DNA of 64,000 bases from positions 2,046,001 to 2,110,000 of the forward strand of contig JAQSEB010000023.1 of the NCBI GenBank assembly GCA_030063045.1. The letters are read 5' to 3'. Below are positions 23,801 through 37,475 of this stretch, piece by piece (the stretch's first letter is position 1; each line of letters begins with the position of its first letter). A program made the position numbers and the translations under genes. This DNA is from Pratylenchus scribneri (Eukaryota; Nematoda; Chromadorea; Rhabditida; Pratylenchidae). The notes under the pieces were generated by a model, which did no database searches, was not told where the DNA came from, and saw only the letters and a list, made by a program, of their open reading frames with translations.

Positions 23801-25853
23801 AACATTTTCCGGAAAGGGAAAACACAATTGTAAAACATTTTAGCGAACATTTTCCGGAAAGGGAAAACACAATTGTAAAACATTTTTGGCGAAGATTTTC
23901 CGGAAAGGGAAAACACAATTGTAAAACATTTTTTGGCGAACATTTTCCGGAAAGGGAAAACACAATTGTAAAACATATTTTGGCGAACATTTTCCGGAAA
24001 GGGAAAACACAATTGTAAAACATTTTAGCGAACATTTTCCGGAAAGGGAAAACACAATTGTAAAACATTTTTTGGCGAACATTTTCAGGAAAGGGAAAAC
24101 ACAATTGTAAAACATTTTTTGGCGAACATTTTCAGGAAAGGGAAAACACAATTGTAAAACATTTTTGGCGAAGATTTTCCGGAAAGGGAAAACACAATTG
24201 TAAAACATTTTTGGCGAAGATTTTCCGGAAAGGGAAAACACAATTGTAAAACATTTTTTGGCGAACATTTTCAGGAAAGGGAAAACACAATTGTAAAACA
24301 TTTTTGGCGAAGATTTTCCGGAAAGGGAAAACACAATTGTAAAACATTTTTGGCGAAGATTTTCCGGAAAGGGAAAACACAATTGTAAAACATTTTTTGG
24401 CGAACATTTTCAGGAAAGGGAAAACACAATTGTAAAACATTTTTTGGCGAACATTTTCAGGAAAGGGAAAACACAATTGTAAAACATTTTTTGGCGAACA
24501 TTTTCAGGAAAGGGAAAACACAATTGTAAAACATTTTTTGGCGAACATTTTCAGGAAAGGGAAAACACAATTGTAAAACATTTTTTGGCGAACATTTTCC
24601 GGAAAGAAAAAACACAATTGTAAAACATTTTTTGGCGAACATTTTCAGGAAAGGGAAAACACAATTGTAAAACATTTTTTGGCGAACATTTTCAGGAAAG
24701 GGAAAACACAATTGTAAAACATTTTTTGGCGAACATTTTCAGGAAAGGGAAAACACAATTGTAAAACATTTTTTGGCGAACATTTTCCGGAAAGAAAAAA
24801 CACAATTGTAAAACATATTTTGGCGAACATTTTCCGGAAAGAAAAAACACAATTGTAAAACATTTTTGGCGAACATTTTCCAGATTATATAAGTGAAGAT
24901 AATTTTACTCCTTTTCTCATTAAATATCAAACCAGTTCAACTTTTGGATAGAGGAATTTGTGTCACTTACGATCCAAATGGCGTTTCTGTTGATGATAAT
25001 GGCTACGGGCTCGTTGCCTCTCCAATCCCGCTCCCTTCATTGTCAACAATTCTGAGTCGGAATCACTGTGCCCAACGGATTTGCTCCGGCTTCGATGCCG
25101 TCTACTGTTCATCATCAAAAGTGGGCCACCTTCGCCCATTTCGTGTATTTCACCATTCAATGCTGTGGCACATTCTTCTCTTCGTTGTTGCAATGCATTC
25201 AGCCAACAATCGGCGGCACGTTCATTATCCGCTTCGAAAAAGTATTTTTTGCCCCCATCCGTGCTAAATGAGGAATTTAACGGTTTTAATCCCGAGTGAC
25301 ACTCACTGAAGATAGAATGCCTTAAAATTTGATTCATCCAATGAACAAAATGCTCCATTCATTTGAATTTGCCCGAGGCAATCTTTACGACCATCAAAAT
25401 CCGCCTTTGTTCGGTAAAAAATCAGACGATTTTCAATCTCTTCCAATCCAAAATAGCAACGTTTACGGGGTTGAAGCATGGAAAAGGCTATTATTATAAA
25501 TGAATGATCAAAATAAATTTATTCAAAATATTTGGAATACCGCCACTCAGGCATTTCATATAGAGTGGACCCTCCAATGAAATCCATTCCTCCTTAATAA
25601 TTCGAGGAGATGCCGAAGCCGCGGCTGACTGTTGAAGACCACCAGCGGCTGACGGAGTCATTGAACCATTTGAAGTTCCGCCGCCCGACATTGAGCCAAT
25701 TGAGCATAGGGAAGGGGAGCAGCCGGATGTCGTAATTGTGGGGGAATGTGATGGTGGTGGCGGAATGTGGACTTTGAGGAGGCCGGCTCGGCCATGGCCA
25801 CCACCTTCAATGCTGCTTCCATTGGTGGTGGATTTGTTTGGAGAGAGGACCAT
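14809..25853 (-). CDS. tbc-2: TBC1D2/TBC-2-type Rab GAP (PH, coiled coil, TBC) with C-terminal beta-propeller
   Basis: TBC1D2 proteins inactivate endosomal Rabs (TBC-2 acts on RAB-5 in Caenorhabditis). The start at 25853 precedes a Ser/Gly/Pro-rich leader. A PH domain follows ([41 protein letters not shown]; about residues 92-205), then linkers and a coiled coil ([27 protein letters not shown]; about 470-575). The TBC domain (about 715-945) has [14 protein letters not shown], the arginine finger in [12 protein letters not shown] and the glutamine finger in GYCQGMNF. After AFEDLNPFP the frame continues across a 45-bp intron into [18 protein letters not shown]. It then passes [54 protein letters not shown] and [18 protein letters not shown], a propeller like those of ARHGEF10/17 and JIP proteins. 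Satellites and three MITEs lie in its introns. The last splice and stop (14809, or 14963) are unresolved. Confidence 0.82.
15459..15807. repeat. Fold-back MITE, copy A (intron of the TBC gene)
   Basis: About 350 bp, nearly all inverted repeat. The left arm has GCGCCTTTTATAAATAACTC, ATCAAGGACTGGACCAATTT and TTTTAGTATCAAATTAAAGA. The right arm has TAGCCAAAAGTCTGCTCTTT and GTTATTATAAATGGCAGCAA and ends in GGGCTGTTCCCG. The copy carries substitutions throughout and no reading frame of note. It is non-autonomous by appearance. Confidence 0.8.
16828..17177. repeat. Fold-back MITE, copy B (intron of the TBC gene)
   Basis: Same family as copy A. The centre is best preserved here: ATGATGGAGTTATGCCC in the left arm faces GGCGTAACTCCATGAAT in the right arm. 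The outer ends are CCCAAACTTGTCGCCG and GCAAATTTGGGTTCTTTCCG. Length about 350 bp. Confidence 0.8.
19161..19780 (+). repeat. Satellite array 2 (about 13 units) in an intron of the TBC gene
   Basis: Same 46-47 bp unit and orientation as array 1. Two units carry GAAGATTTTCC in place of GAACATTTTCC, and several carry a GAAAAAAC end in place of GGGAAAAC. It lies in the intron (about 18925-19949) between the first propeller exon and the next. The right edge is followed by AAAATCAACCAATTCCTCTC, a word also seen beside the single-unit element at 11640. Confidence 0.95.
20935..20951 (+). repeat. G run in an intron of the TBC gene
   Basis: GGGGA followed by 13 G within a short intron of the minus-strand TBC gene, so it is a C run in the transcript. 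The intron is otherwise AT-rich. Confidence 0.8.
22059..22414. repeat. Fold-back MITE, copy C (intron of the TBC gene)
   Basis: About 356 bp with outer ends GCCCCAACTTGGCGCCG and CGAAAAGTTGGGTTGTTCCCG. The arms share TATAATAACTCATTAAGGAC against TAAATGTGTTATTATA and AAAGAACAGACTTTTGGGTA against GATAGCCAAAAGTCTGCTCT. It lies between the coiled-coil exon and the long TBC exon. Confidence 0.82.
23709..24881 (+). repeat. Satellite array 3 (about 25 units) in an intron of the TBC gene
   Basis: The largest array, about 1.17 kb. Unit variants are CCGG or CAGG at the palindrome, GAAC or GAAG before it, and TATTTT or TTTTTT in the T run. Variants recur in blocks. CAGG-GAAG-GAAG appears twice at about 24110-24370. 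A four-unit pattern ending in a CCGG/GAAAAAAC unit repeats at about 24420-24610 and 24610-24800. The left flank (about 23680-23708) and right flank (about 24882-24945) are imperfect inverted copies of each other (ATTTAATGA against TCATTAAAT). Confidence 0.95.
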
Positions 25854-27879
25854 TTTTAGTGATGAGAATTAATCGAGGAGGACCAAGGGAAGATGATGAT
25901 GTTGGATTTATTGGAAGAGGGCAGAAAGGGAAAGAATTGGCCAAGAGGAAGGATGGATGGCCAAATTGATGGGTGAATGGATATTTTGTTGGAATTGCTA
26001 AAAGGAAAGAGGGAGAATGATGAAGGAGAAAAATTCAATATGGCCAAAAAGCTGGACAAATTGGTCAGTAATTGGTAGCACGGTAGATTTAAACAATGGA
26101 TTGGATTGGAAGAATAGGAGAGGAACTATAATTATTTATTATATATTTATGAGATAGTGCATCGCTGTCTTTCAATAGAATTGTTGGGAGAATAATCGGA
26201 AGACCGACTTTTGCTGAACAAATATTTAAAAATTGATGAATATGGAGACGTAAAGTTGAGAAGGGAATTGATGGGAAGGATGAAAGGGGAATCCAAATCC
26301 AACAGCCAAAAAACCCTTTGGATGAAGCGAACGACGAGTACAAAAATGGCCATGAAAAGGACATTTTAGGCCAAATTGGTGTTGTGGAAGAGGATGTGGA
26401 ACGATTATTTGGGATCTTTTAATGCAGCGAACGGCGGGAATGAAGGGAGGACGACGAACTTGGGAGGGAGCCATGGATTGAATGAATGTAAACAAAATGT
26501 AAATTTGGGATAGGCGCGAATTTAAGTGAATGGCAGTTTAAAAAAATTGGAAGAATTCCACTAATGGAAGATGGGAAATTATCCACAGGATTCGAGGGAT
26601 TTGAATGATGAAAATGAAAACAGGAAGATTTGAATTTATTATAAAATCAGCAGAGGAAAAATAAAAAGGATCAATTCACCTATTAGCTTCCTTCTTTTTT
26701 CATTTCAAACAAGGTGGCATTAAATTTTAAATTAGGAAGAAAAGAACAAAACCGAGCAAACCATAAAAAGGCACCGCAAATGAGTCACAAGAAAGAAAAA
26801 AGGCTATATAGGGCAAATTGGCTCAAAATCATGAAGGGAAAAGGCCAAATTGGAAAAGGTGAATTCTATTGGTTGGTTGGTGGTTGCGTTTGGATGGAAA
26901 AATATGATTTGGCCTCAAAAGCAACTCTCCATTCCATCTTTTGGCCAAATCCATCTTTGCCTTTGGGATTGTGGGGCCCAGGATGAATGTGTTGTGATGA
27001 AAGGAAGGAATTAGAAGATTGTTGAGGGAGGACGGATGAGGAAAGGTGAGGCCCCCGAAAAAGGAAAAGGATGGGAAAGGCAAAGGAAGGAGATTGGAGA
27101 GGAAAAGCCCAATTCCCCCCCCCCCCCCCCCCCCCCCCCAAAATTTCTTGTCGATCTCTCTTTCAAATGCGTGCGGCCATTGGGGAGAATTGCGAGAATG
27201 GAATGTAGGAAGGTGGCCACACGCCACAACAGCCATTAAGGCCAAATATCCTTCTTCCAACCGTTCTTCCTTTCCCAAAAAGCTTTTGCCCCATCCATGC
27301 TGCCAGCCTCTGATGAATAAATCGATTCAATTATGGCCGGCCACATCTGATGTCCATCCTTTAGCCTTACTGTTTTAATTCAGGCCAAAGGGGTTCAAGT
27401 CGTTAATTTAAGCAAAACTTTTGGCCAAATTTAACTAGGAAATTATTGCTTATATTAATCCCCTTTTAAAGTGCAGACAAATGTTTTCAAAATTCTATAT
27501 ATCCACTGGCACTGATCAGATTCCAATATTAAAAAATGACCAAAAAATCATTGATTTTTTAATTAAATATGAGAGTGGCGTTTGGATTTGGATTGATTTA
27601 AGGATACGGCAATTCTGATTGTTAACTAATTGTAATTAGGATTTGTAATTGTTCCTCCTATTCTGTTTGCAATTTTTTTTACCCAAGAAAAAGGTTTCAA
27701 AAGTTTGTTTAAAAGAATTTATTGGCCTAAATTTATTTAATCCCAAAAATAATATGCGGGAAAATGGTATAATAAATAACAAAAACAACAATTATTGAGC
27801 AAAAATATCGATGGGAGAAATACAATAACAAATAATCGCAATTAATTTTTCCAATTTGATTTTGTCATCCATTCATTCG
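25854..27879. other. Intergenic region between the sodium pump (3' end) and the TBC gene (5' end)
   Basis: No gene is recognised. The sequence is purine-rich on the plus strand near 25860-27070 (many GGAAGA and GGAAAG words), which creates several open but family-less frames on both strands. A 25-base C run lies at 27115-27139. The part next to 25853 should hold the TBC gene promoter. The part next to 27880 should hold the pump 3' UTR. Confidence 0.5.
27115..27139 (+). repeat. 25-base C run
   Basis: Uninterrupted C homopolymer in intergenic DNA. It is the longest of the four C/G runs in the window. Copy number in the real genome is uncertain because homopolymers of this length are hard to sequence. 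Confidence 0.85.
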
Positions 27880-31865
<3,986 letters not shown>

Positions 31866-33199
31866 TTTCGAACAGAGAAATGTAGTTTTATGCTTGCTCT
31901 GCGTTTGCTATATTTAATAATGATAATCAGGTCTTAAAAAATATTGTTCATCATAAGATGATAAAATCAACAATTATAAATAACAAATGGAGTCGGTATT
32001 GTTTATTTTGAAATGGGTGTCTTGCTTAGGTTTAATGCGAATGTTTGATTATGTAATGACTAATAATCAATGAAGTGGAATGGGATTGATTTGATAGGAT
32101 GCAGGGAACACAGCAGAAATGAAAAACACTATACTATGAAAACCACAGGAATTCTTAGCATTTAGGCAACATTTTCTTTGGAATTTAATTTTTAACACTG
32201 CATTTTTGTTGTTTTAATTAATTTTTGAATGAATGATGTGACATGTATATGTATATGATGATGATTTGAAGAATTTACTATTAAGAATGAAGCTATGAAC
32301 ACAAAGTAGCACTTATGATTAAGATTATGATGTGAATGATCAATGATTGCGCGTTGCGTTGCGAATTGCGATGCGAATTGAATATTGAATTGCGAAATTG
32401 GTTATTTTTATTTATTTATATAAAAATCGATATTATATTATACAAACATTCGCTTTGAAATTCATTTCAATTATACAGTATGTCCTACGTATAATTTTTT
32501 CATAGACCTGTGACCTGAGTCCGAATCCGAAACGACATGGATTTTTCTCTAGCTTTTGCAGTATGAAGGCCTGAATTTTTGTAACTGGGGGTTTTAGAAA
32601 AGAACAGTTATGCTTAAAAATCCATAAGAATGAAGAAATTGGTAGAATAAGAAAATGAGATTAAGATAAACGAATGAAAAAGATTATGAAAATGATAATG
32701 TTTAGGTTAAGATTTTAAAATGGATGTGAATGTGAAGTATTTGACTATGCATGAGCTAGAACCTAATTTAATTTTAAAGAAACTAATTGGATATTGGATT
32801 GAAGGTTGGAACAATTACTCTGCTGCTGTCTGCTGCTGGTTTTTTATAATGGGAAAACAAAAGAATAAGCAAAGATGGGGCCACTTTTTTGCCGTAAGCA
32901 AAAATCAAGCTAACTTCTAGCCCACATAAATCAGAATATTCGTATTGTTGTAGTTTATAAACGAAATGTGAGAATTTAAATATAAAAATAAGCGGATTAA
33001 TCGGCAACTATTGACTTTGATGACTGGGTGGACGCTCCTATGTCTTGACCAACAAAAAGCTCGGCGGCTGCAGTTAGTCAACAGCAGGACAATGGATGGA
33101 GGAATACTAGCTTGAGCAAGCAATTCTTTTAATTTTACTGACATAATTCAATCCAAAGTTATATCGATCCTGAATTGATCGACAATTTCCACGAATGTA
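31866..33199. other. Divergent intergenic region upstream of the sodium pump
   Basis: About 1.3 kb between the pump start and the plus-strand membrane-protein gene. It is AT-rich with many short direct words. At 32344-32396 GCG-AATTG-type words repeat (GCGTTGCGTTGCGAATTGCG, then GATGCGAATTG and AATTGCGAAATTG), possibly a cluster of protein-binding sites, at about 480-530 bp upstream of the pump start. No gene or RNA gene is recognised. Confidence 0.5.
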
Positions 33200-33949
33200 A
33201 TGCCAATTACGAATCCTCTGTGGTTCATGAGGACACGTTTCGGATCTACAAAAATTTTTGGCAATGAAAGAATTGATATTGATGTAGTCAGCGATGAGTC
33301 ACAAAAATGTTGCTGCTTTAACATCCATATAAAGGTGCTAATACTTATAATTGTAGTATTAATGTTCAATTTCATGATAGTCCACCACAATTTTGGTTGC
33401 CATTGTCTCATTATTTTTTATTATAAGCAATTTTCTTGCAAAAATTTGTGGCTATTCAGAAATCGGATGGAATTTCGAATTACTCTTTTTCATCATTGAT
33501 GGAATTGCTGTTCTCTCATTGTTTTATGGCTTATATACAGAAAATGCTGCTTTTTTGCAACCTTTTGTTTTACTCAGTGTATGTTTTTACATGAAATTCG
33601 GGAAAATTTCAGAATTTCACAGATAATCACAATTTCATTGTTGATGTCATTGGCCGCTTATTTGGGGACGGCAATGATCGATTCAAATTCTTATGCGGGT
33701 CAGGAGCTGGAATTAGAGCTGAACAAAAGGCTTTCGGATGCAGCAAAAAAATTTAATATGGAATTCAAATTCAGTGGGGAATCTAATCGATCGTTAAAAT
33801 TTTTATTAAAACATTCAGTGGTTTCTATGGTGGCAAGCTTCGCTTTTATTATGGTTCTCTTGTCAATATTTATTCATTTTTGGTTTGCTTATGTCACCGT
33901 TCAATGTGCAAAATATTTGCGAAAAAGAATAAAAATTCGTCCATATTAA
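33200..33949 (+). CDS. Small four-helix membrane protein of nematode type, function unknown
   Basis: The start at 33200 (or the Met at 33227) opens a cytosolic leader ending in SQKCCCFNIHIK, followed by a hydrophobic helix (VLILIIVVLMFNFMIV). A 63-bp intron (33395-33457) joins NFE-IGWNFELLFF to helix 2, which runs into GIAVLSLFYGLY. A short acidic loop (TENAAFLQPF) follows. A second intron with acceptor TTTCACAG joins LLS to IITISLLMSLAAYLG, helix 3. A hydrophilic loop rich in Glu and Ser precedes helix 4 (SMVASFAFIMVLLSIFIHFW) and a basic tail RKRIKIRPY. CCCF before helix 1 and four helices resemble the LAPTM-like small tetraspan families common in nematodes. That is a resemblance, not an assignment. 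The downstream neighbour SRSF2 is on the opposite strand. Confidence 0.6.
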
Positions 33950-34158
33950 TTAATATTTTCCGGTTTTTATATGTCGTTGAAATCAGAAATAACATTTTTA
34001 TAAATGAAAGTCTAAATAAGTATTAAAAGTGTAGAAAATGACAAAATATGATTAAAATAATAACGAAACATCAATTGTTATCGCATTTTTCATTAAATTC
34101 TTCATCAGTTTCATCCCTTCCTCTTCATCCATCTTCCTCCATTGCCCATTCATCCTTT

Positions 34159-35201
34159 TCAGTATCGCGGTGAGCGAGAACGAGACAGGCTTCTGCTTCG
34201 TGAACGCGTCGGTGACCGAGAATTCTGTGGAGTGCGTGAACGGCTTCGGCTATCGTTGTGGCGTACAGGCGAACGTGAATGGCGTGGAGATCGGGAACGC
34301 CTTGGTGGAGACCGTGTTCGAGAACGGGAACGACGAGGTGAACGGCTCCGGCTTCGAGAGTAGCGACCTCGGCGTCTGAAAATTTTGAGGGAGAATTAAT
34401 TGGTTGGATTTATTAATTTTTGAGAGAAACTAATAAAGAAGAGATAACAATTTACTACCAAACTTTATATATAATTTTTCCTAATTGCTATTCCCATTAT
34501 TTGTTATATTCACCGGGCTAGGTTAAAACAAAATTGCTGCATTTTGCTGGCTGCAGCCAGTCAGCAGTCAAAAACAACTGAACTGTGAGCAGAAGAGCCC
34601 ATTTTCGCTGGGTCTAGCTCCAATCCGGATCACAATAAGCATTCAAAAACAATGCCCAAAGCCCAAAGGAACTCATTCCATCCGGGTCAGTATAACTCAA
34701 AAAATAATGTTGGTTAATGATTGGGCATTTTTGCAAAATTTTACTAAAAACAAAAAGTAACCTTTCACGTTCTTCATCCAATGGTCGACGATATTTTGCA
34801 AATGTCACACGCAATTCACGACCGCTCATCATTTTTCCATCAGCTCGTGTGCAAGCATATTCCTTAAATTTGCTAGTAAATTTTGAAAAAATTAAATCAC
34901 GAACCGCATCCTTCTTCGAAAAAAATCGGACGAAACCGAATCCACGGCTTTGATTATTGCGACGATCTCTCGGGATCTAAAAATGTTTGTTTTAAATTAG
35001 TTTTAAAATTATTTATTCACATAAACATCGCCAATGTCTCCATATCGATCGAACATTCGACGCAGTTCATGGACATTTGTGTTGTAGGGTAAATTGTCAA
35101 CCTGGAATTTAATCAACATAATTTCAAGGAAAAATAAAATATTCATTTACCTTTAAACTGTAGAGCTCGTCAAAATTTACGTCATTTCCTCGTCTGCTCA
35201 T
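34159..35201 (-). CDS. rsp-4: SR splicing factor, SRSF2/SC35 type (RRM plus RS domain)
   Basis: SRSF2 is a nuclear splicing activator. The start at 35201 gives MSRRGNDVNF. The RRM spans about residues 14-92, with RNP2 LKVDNL (16-21) and RNP1 RGFGFVRF (about 55-62). HELRRMFDRYGDIGDVYIPR lies between them, and SGRELRVTFAKYRRP closes the fold, as in SC35. A roughly 385-bp intron (about 34378-34762), long for this window, separates the RRM from the RS tail (about 72 residues, SRSRSRSP-type repeats, ending SRSPRY with TGA at 34159-34161). The antisense strand of the RS exon is also open but is only a composition effect. NUDT9 ends 157 bp upstream on the same strand, which suggests one operon with SRSF2 as the downstream member. 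SR genes often regulate themselves through cassette exons; the long intron could hold one. Confidence 0.92.
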
Positions 35202-35358
35202 GGCTAATAATTAATCAATTGCTAATTAAAATAAAATTATAAGCAATCATATAAATGTTATTTAAATATTTTTAGTAAAATAAACATTAAATGAATATGA
35301 ATTAATGGTGAAATAATTTATTCCAAAATAAATAAATGTGAATATTCAATTAAATTAA

Positions 35359-36386
35359 TTAAGAAAGGTCGATGCCATGCAATTTTGCGAATAAATAAAT
35401 CAAATATTCATGAGATGCATACAACTTAAGGTCTTTGGTCACATCCGTCCAATGTGCTGTTTTTGCATCATCTCCAGCCTGACAAAATGTTCAAATTAAA
35501 ATTTAAAAATGTTTGAATAAATCTAAAACCTCCAATTCAATGTCATTGAACAGACCGGAAGAATCATGAAAATTGATGCAAGTTGTTTCGCCCCATGCAT
35601 TGTCTACAAATTATTATTGTTTAGTTCATCCACTTAAATATTTTACCAGTGTTTCGGGGATCATCCATATATCCCTTGTAAATTTCCACGCCCTTTTGCC
35701 AAAGTGGTGCCAACTTTTCATTTGATTTACCATCAAGTACTTCCTCGGTGAATTCGCGAACAACTGCTTGTTCTGCTGTTTCTCCTTTATCCAACATTCC
35801 ACCAGGAATTGCCAATTCTCCTATTTATTCATTGATGTTTTAAAAAATAAATAAAATTAGCGAAACCTGTATCATGCCTTTCAATTGCCACGAATTGCAA
35901 CCGTCCATCTTGTGTCCGCCTCGAAACTAAAGCATCGGCTGCATGGTTTGGTCCCCATTTGCCGAATGTGCCTCGACCACGCATTCCAGTTCGCCCAAAT
36001 GGGTTTAGAGGTCGCCCCTCAGAATCCAATGAATATTCTCTATAAAATGATAAATTTAAACCGATCGTATTTTAATTTTTACCCAAGGAATGAAGTTCGA
36101 ATTACACCTTCATCATCCGGAGTGTTAAACCTACACTTTGATGGATCAAATGGATCTGCCCAAGGTTGTCCCTCAATCGATTTGGCCGTATAATCGGGTG
36201 GCGAATAAGTTTCAAATTTGACATCCCATCGGACTTGTTCATCTTTGACAGGAACACGGAAGATGTCACTTCGTAAATATGGCTTCGCTTAAAAAATATC
36301 TATTTTTGATAAAAAAAATGTTCATTACCTGTATTTCGACATTTAATATGCAAGCCTCGTGCGAATAATTCGGTGGCGATAGTCAT
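35359..36386 (-). CDS. NUDT9: ADP-ribose pyrophosphatase, NUDT9 type (Nudix hydrolase)
   Basis: NUDT9 hydrolyses ADP-ribose to AMP and ribose 5-phosphate and is largely mitochondrial. The start at 36386 gives [19 protein letters not shown], an N-terminus with basic residues and no acidic cluster after residue 6 that could act as a presequence. An intron follows, then [13 protein letters not shown], the family stretch [23 protein letters not shown], and the Nudix box [12 protein letters not shown]...[10 protein letters not shown] (about residues 150-175). The catalytic REF-x-EE is intact, unlike the dead box of TRPM2. [27 protein letters not shown] and [10 protein letters not shown] match the C-terminal part of animal NUDT9. 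About 266 residues. SRSF2 lies 157 bp downstream on the same strand. MRPS21 is divergent, 527 bp away. Confidence 0.92.
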
Positions 36387-36913
36387 AAATAGCAGAGTTT
36401 ATTTTTTTAACCTAGGTATTTTACATAAAAAAAAAGTATTTAACAAATTTATCTCGTGCACCCCCTTAATTATAATTGAACATTTTATTTTTGATGGAGT
36501 TTTTGGCTTATTACCCTCAGCAGAACATTCAGAAGAATGTCCAATAGATTGAACACAAAATGAAGTAAAATTAGACTTCAATTTGACGGCTAAAAAAATA
36601 ATTTTCGAGTCAAATTAAAATCAAAAATTCGTTGAGAACTCGATACTCGAAACAAACTTAAAACCACTCATTGATATTTTATAATTAAATTGTCATTTAA
36701 GTTGACTTTTGATACATACATAATCAGAAAATAGTGTAAGAATACAAGATATATAAAGAAAGAAGGCAAAATAATATAATAAATTTTATATTTAGCAATT
36801 TTTATTTTAATTGATCTTGTCTTGACTCTTGATTAATGCAAATATGCGGAATTTGTTAGATTTCATTTTAATCCAAAAAATACTTTATTTTTAGCAAACA
36901 TTGATAATTCCAA
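36387..36913. promoter_or_regulatory. Divergent promoter region between NUDT9 and MRPS21
   Basis: About 527 bp, AT-rich, between two divergently transcribed genes of mitochondrial proteins. A short minus-strand frame at 36399-36581 has no start context or family features. No defined motif is recognised. The shared promoter is inferred from layout only. Confidence 0.4.
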
Positions 36914-37366
36914 ATGGTTCGAGGCGTTGGCATTCGACTAAATTGGCGAGGAACTTTGACCCAACCTTTTGCAAGCAAATTTTATCCGGGAATTTGGGAC
37001 AAACATCCTGGCAAATATTTGAATAAAACTGTCTTGGTATTAATCGATGAATATTTTTAATTTATCTTGAAAATTTTAAGGTCGAAAACAATGATGTCGA
37101 TTATTCATTTGCCTTGTTGAATAGGTATATTTAATCAAATTTATAGATTAAAATTAACAATTTTACTATTTATTAGATTAATGAGGAATGAAGGACTTTT
37201 GAAGATTATCCGAAACACTCGATATTATCAAAAACCTTATATGCAAAGAAATCAACTGGCATTTGAAGCATCAAAAGCAATTTTTAATGAAGACAGGGAT
37301 AGGAAAATTAGATTTTTAATGCGAAAACAAAGAGCCGACTCGCATCCTGGACAACTCACATATTGA
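36914..37366 (+). CDS. mrps-21: Mitochondrial small ribosomal subunit protein bS21m (MRPS21)
   Basis: A component of the mitochondrial small ribosomal subunit. The start at 36914 gives MVRGVGIRLNWRG. Two short introns (after KTVL and after ALLN, the latter inside an Arg codon) leave a 118-residue protein. The family core is plain: FALLNRLMRNEGLLKIIRNT, then RYYQKPYMQR, and RKIRFLMRKQRADSHPG. This lines up with human MRPS21 (LNRIL..DGLI, RYYEKP, KINFLMRKNRADPWQG). The first 40 residues are extra relative to the 87-residue human protein and are basic, fitting a targeting region. It converges on the secreted Cys-rich gene, whose stop lies 110 bp away. Confidence 0.92.
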
Positions 37367-37475
37367 TGGATGATATAGCCACTATCAATAATTAATATTT
37401 TTCATCTCTGTTTTTTATTTTAGGATGCATAAATCAATTTATTAATAAAAATTTATCTAATTTGTTTTTTTTTAT

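Noticed and set aside
7464..24881. Regularly spaced repeats suggesting CRISPR arrays
   Set aside because: There are no unique spacers: the whole unit is repeated head to tail. The genome is eukaryotic.
26089..27378. Several open frames on both strands upstream of the TBC gene
   Set aside because: They follow from purine-rich composition and a C run. No domain or splice chain supports them.
34142..34379. Two plus-strand frames rich in Arg/Glu
   Set aside because: They are antisense to the RS-repeat exon of SRSF2. The open frames follow from the repeat codons.
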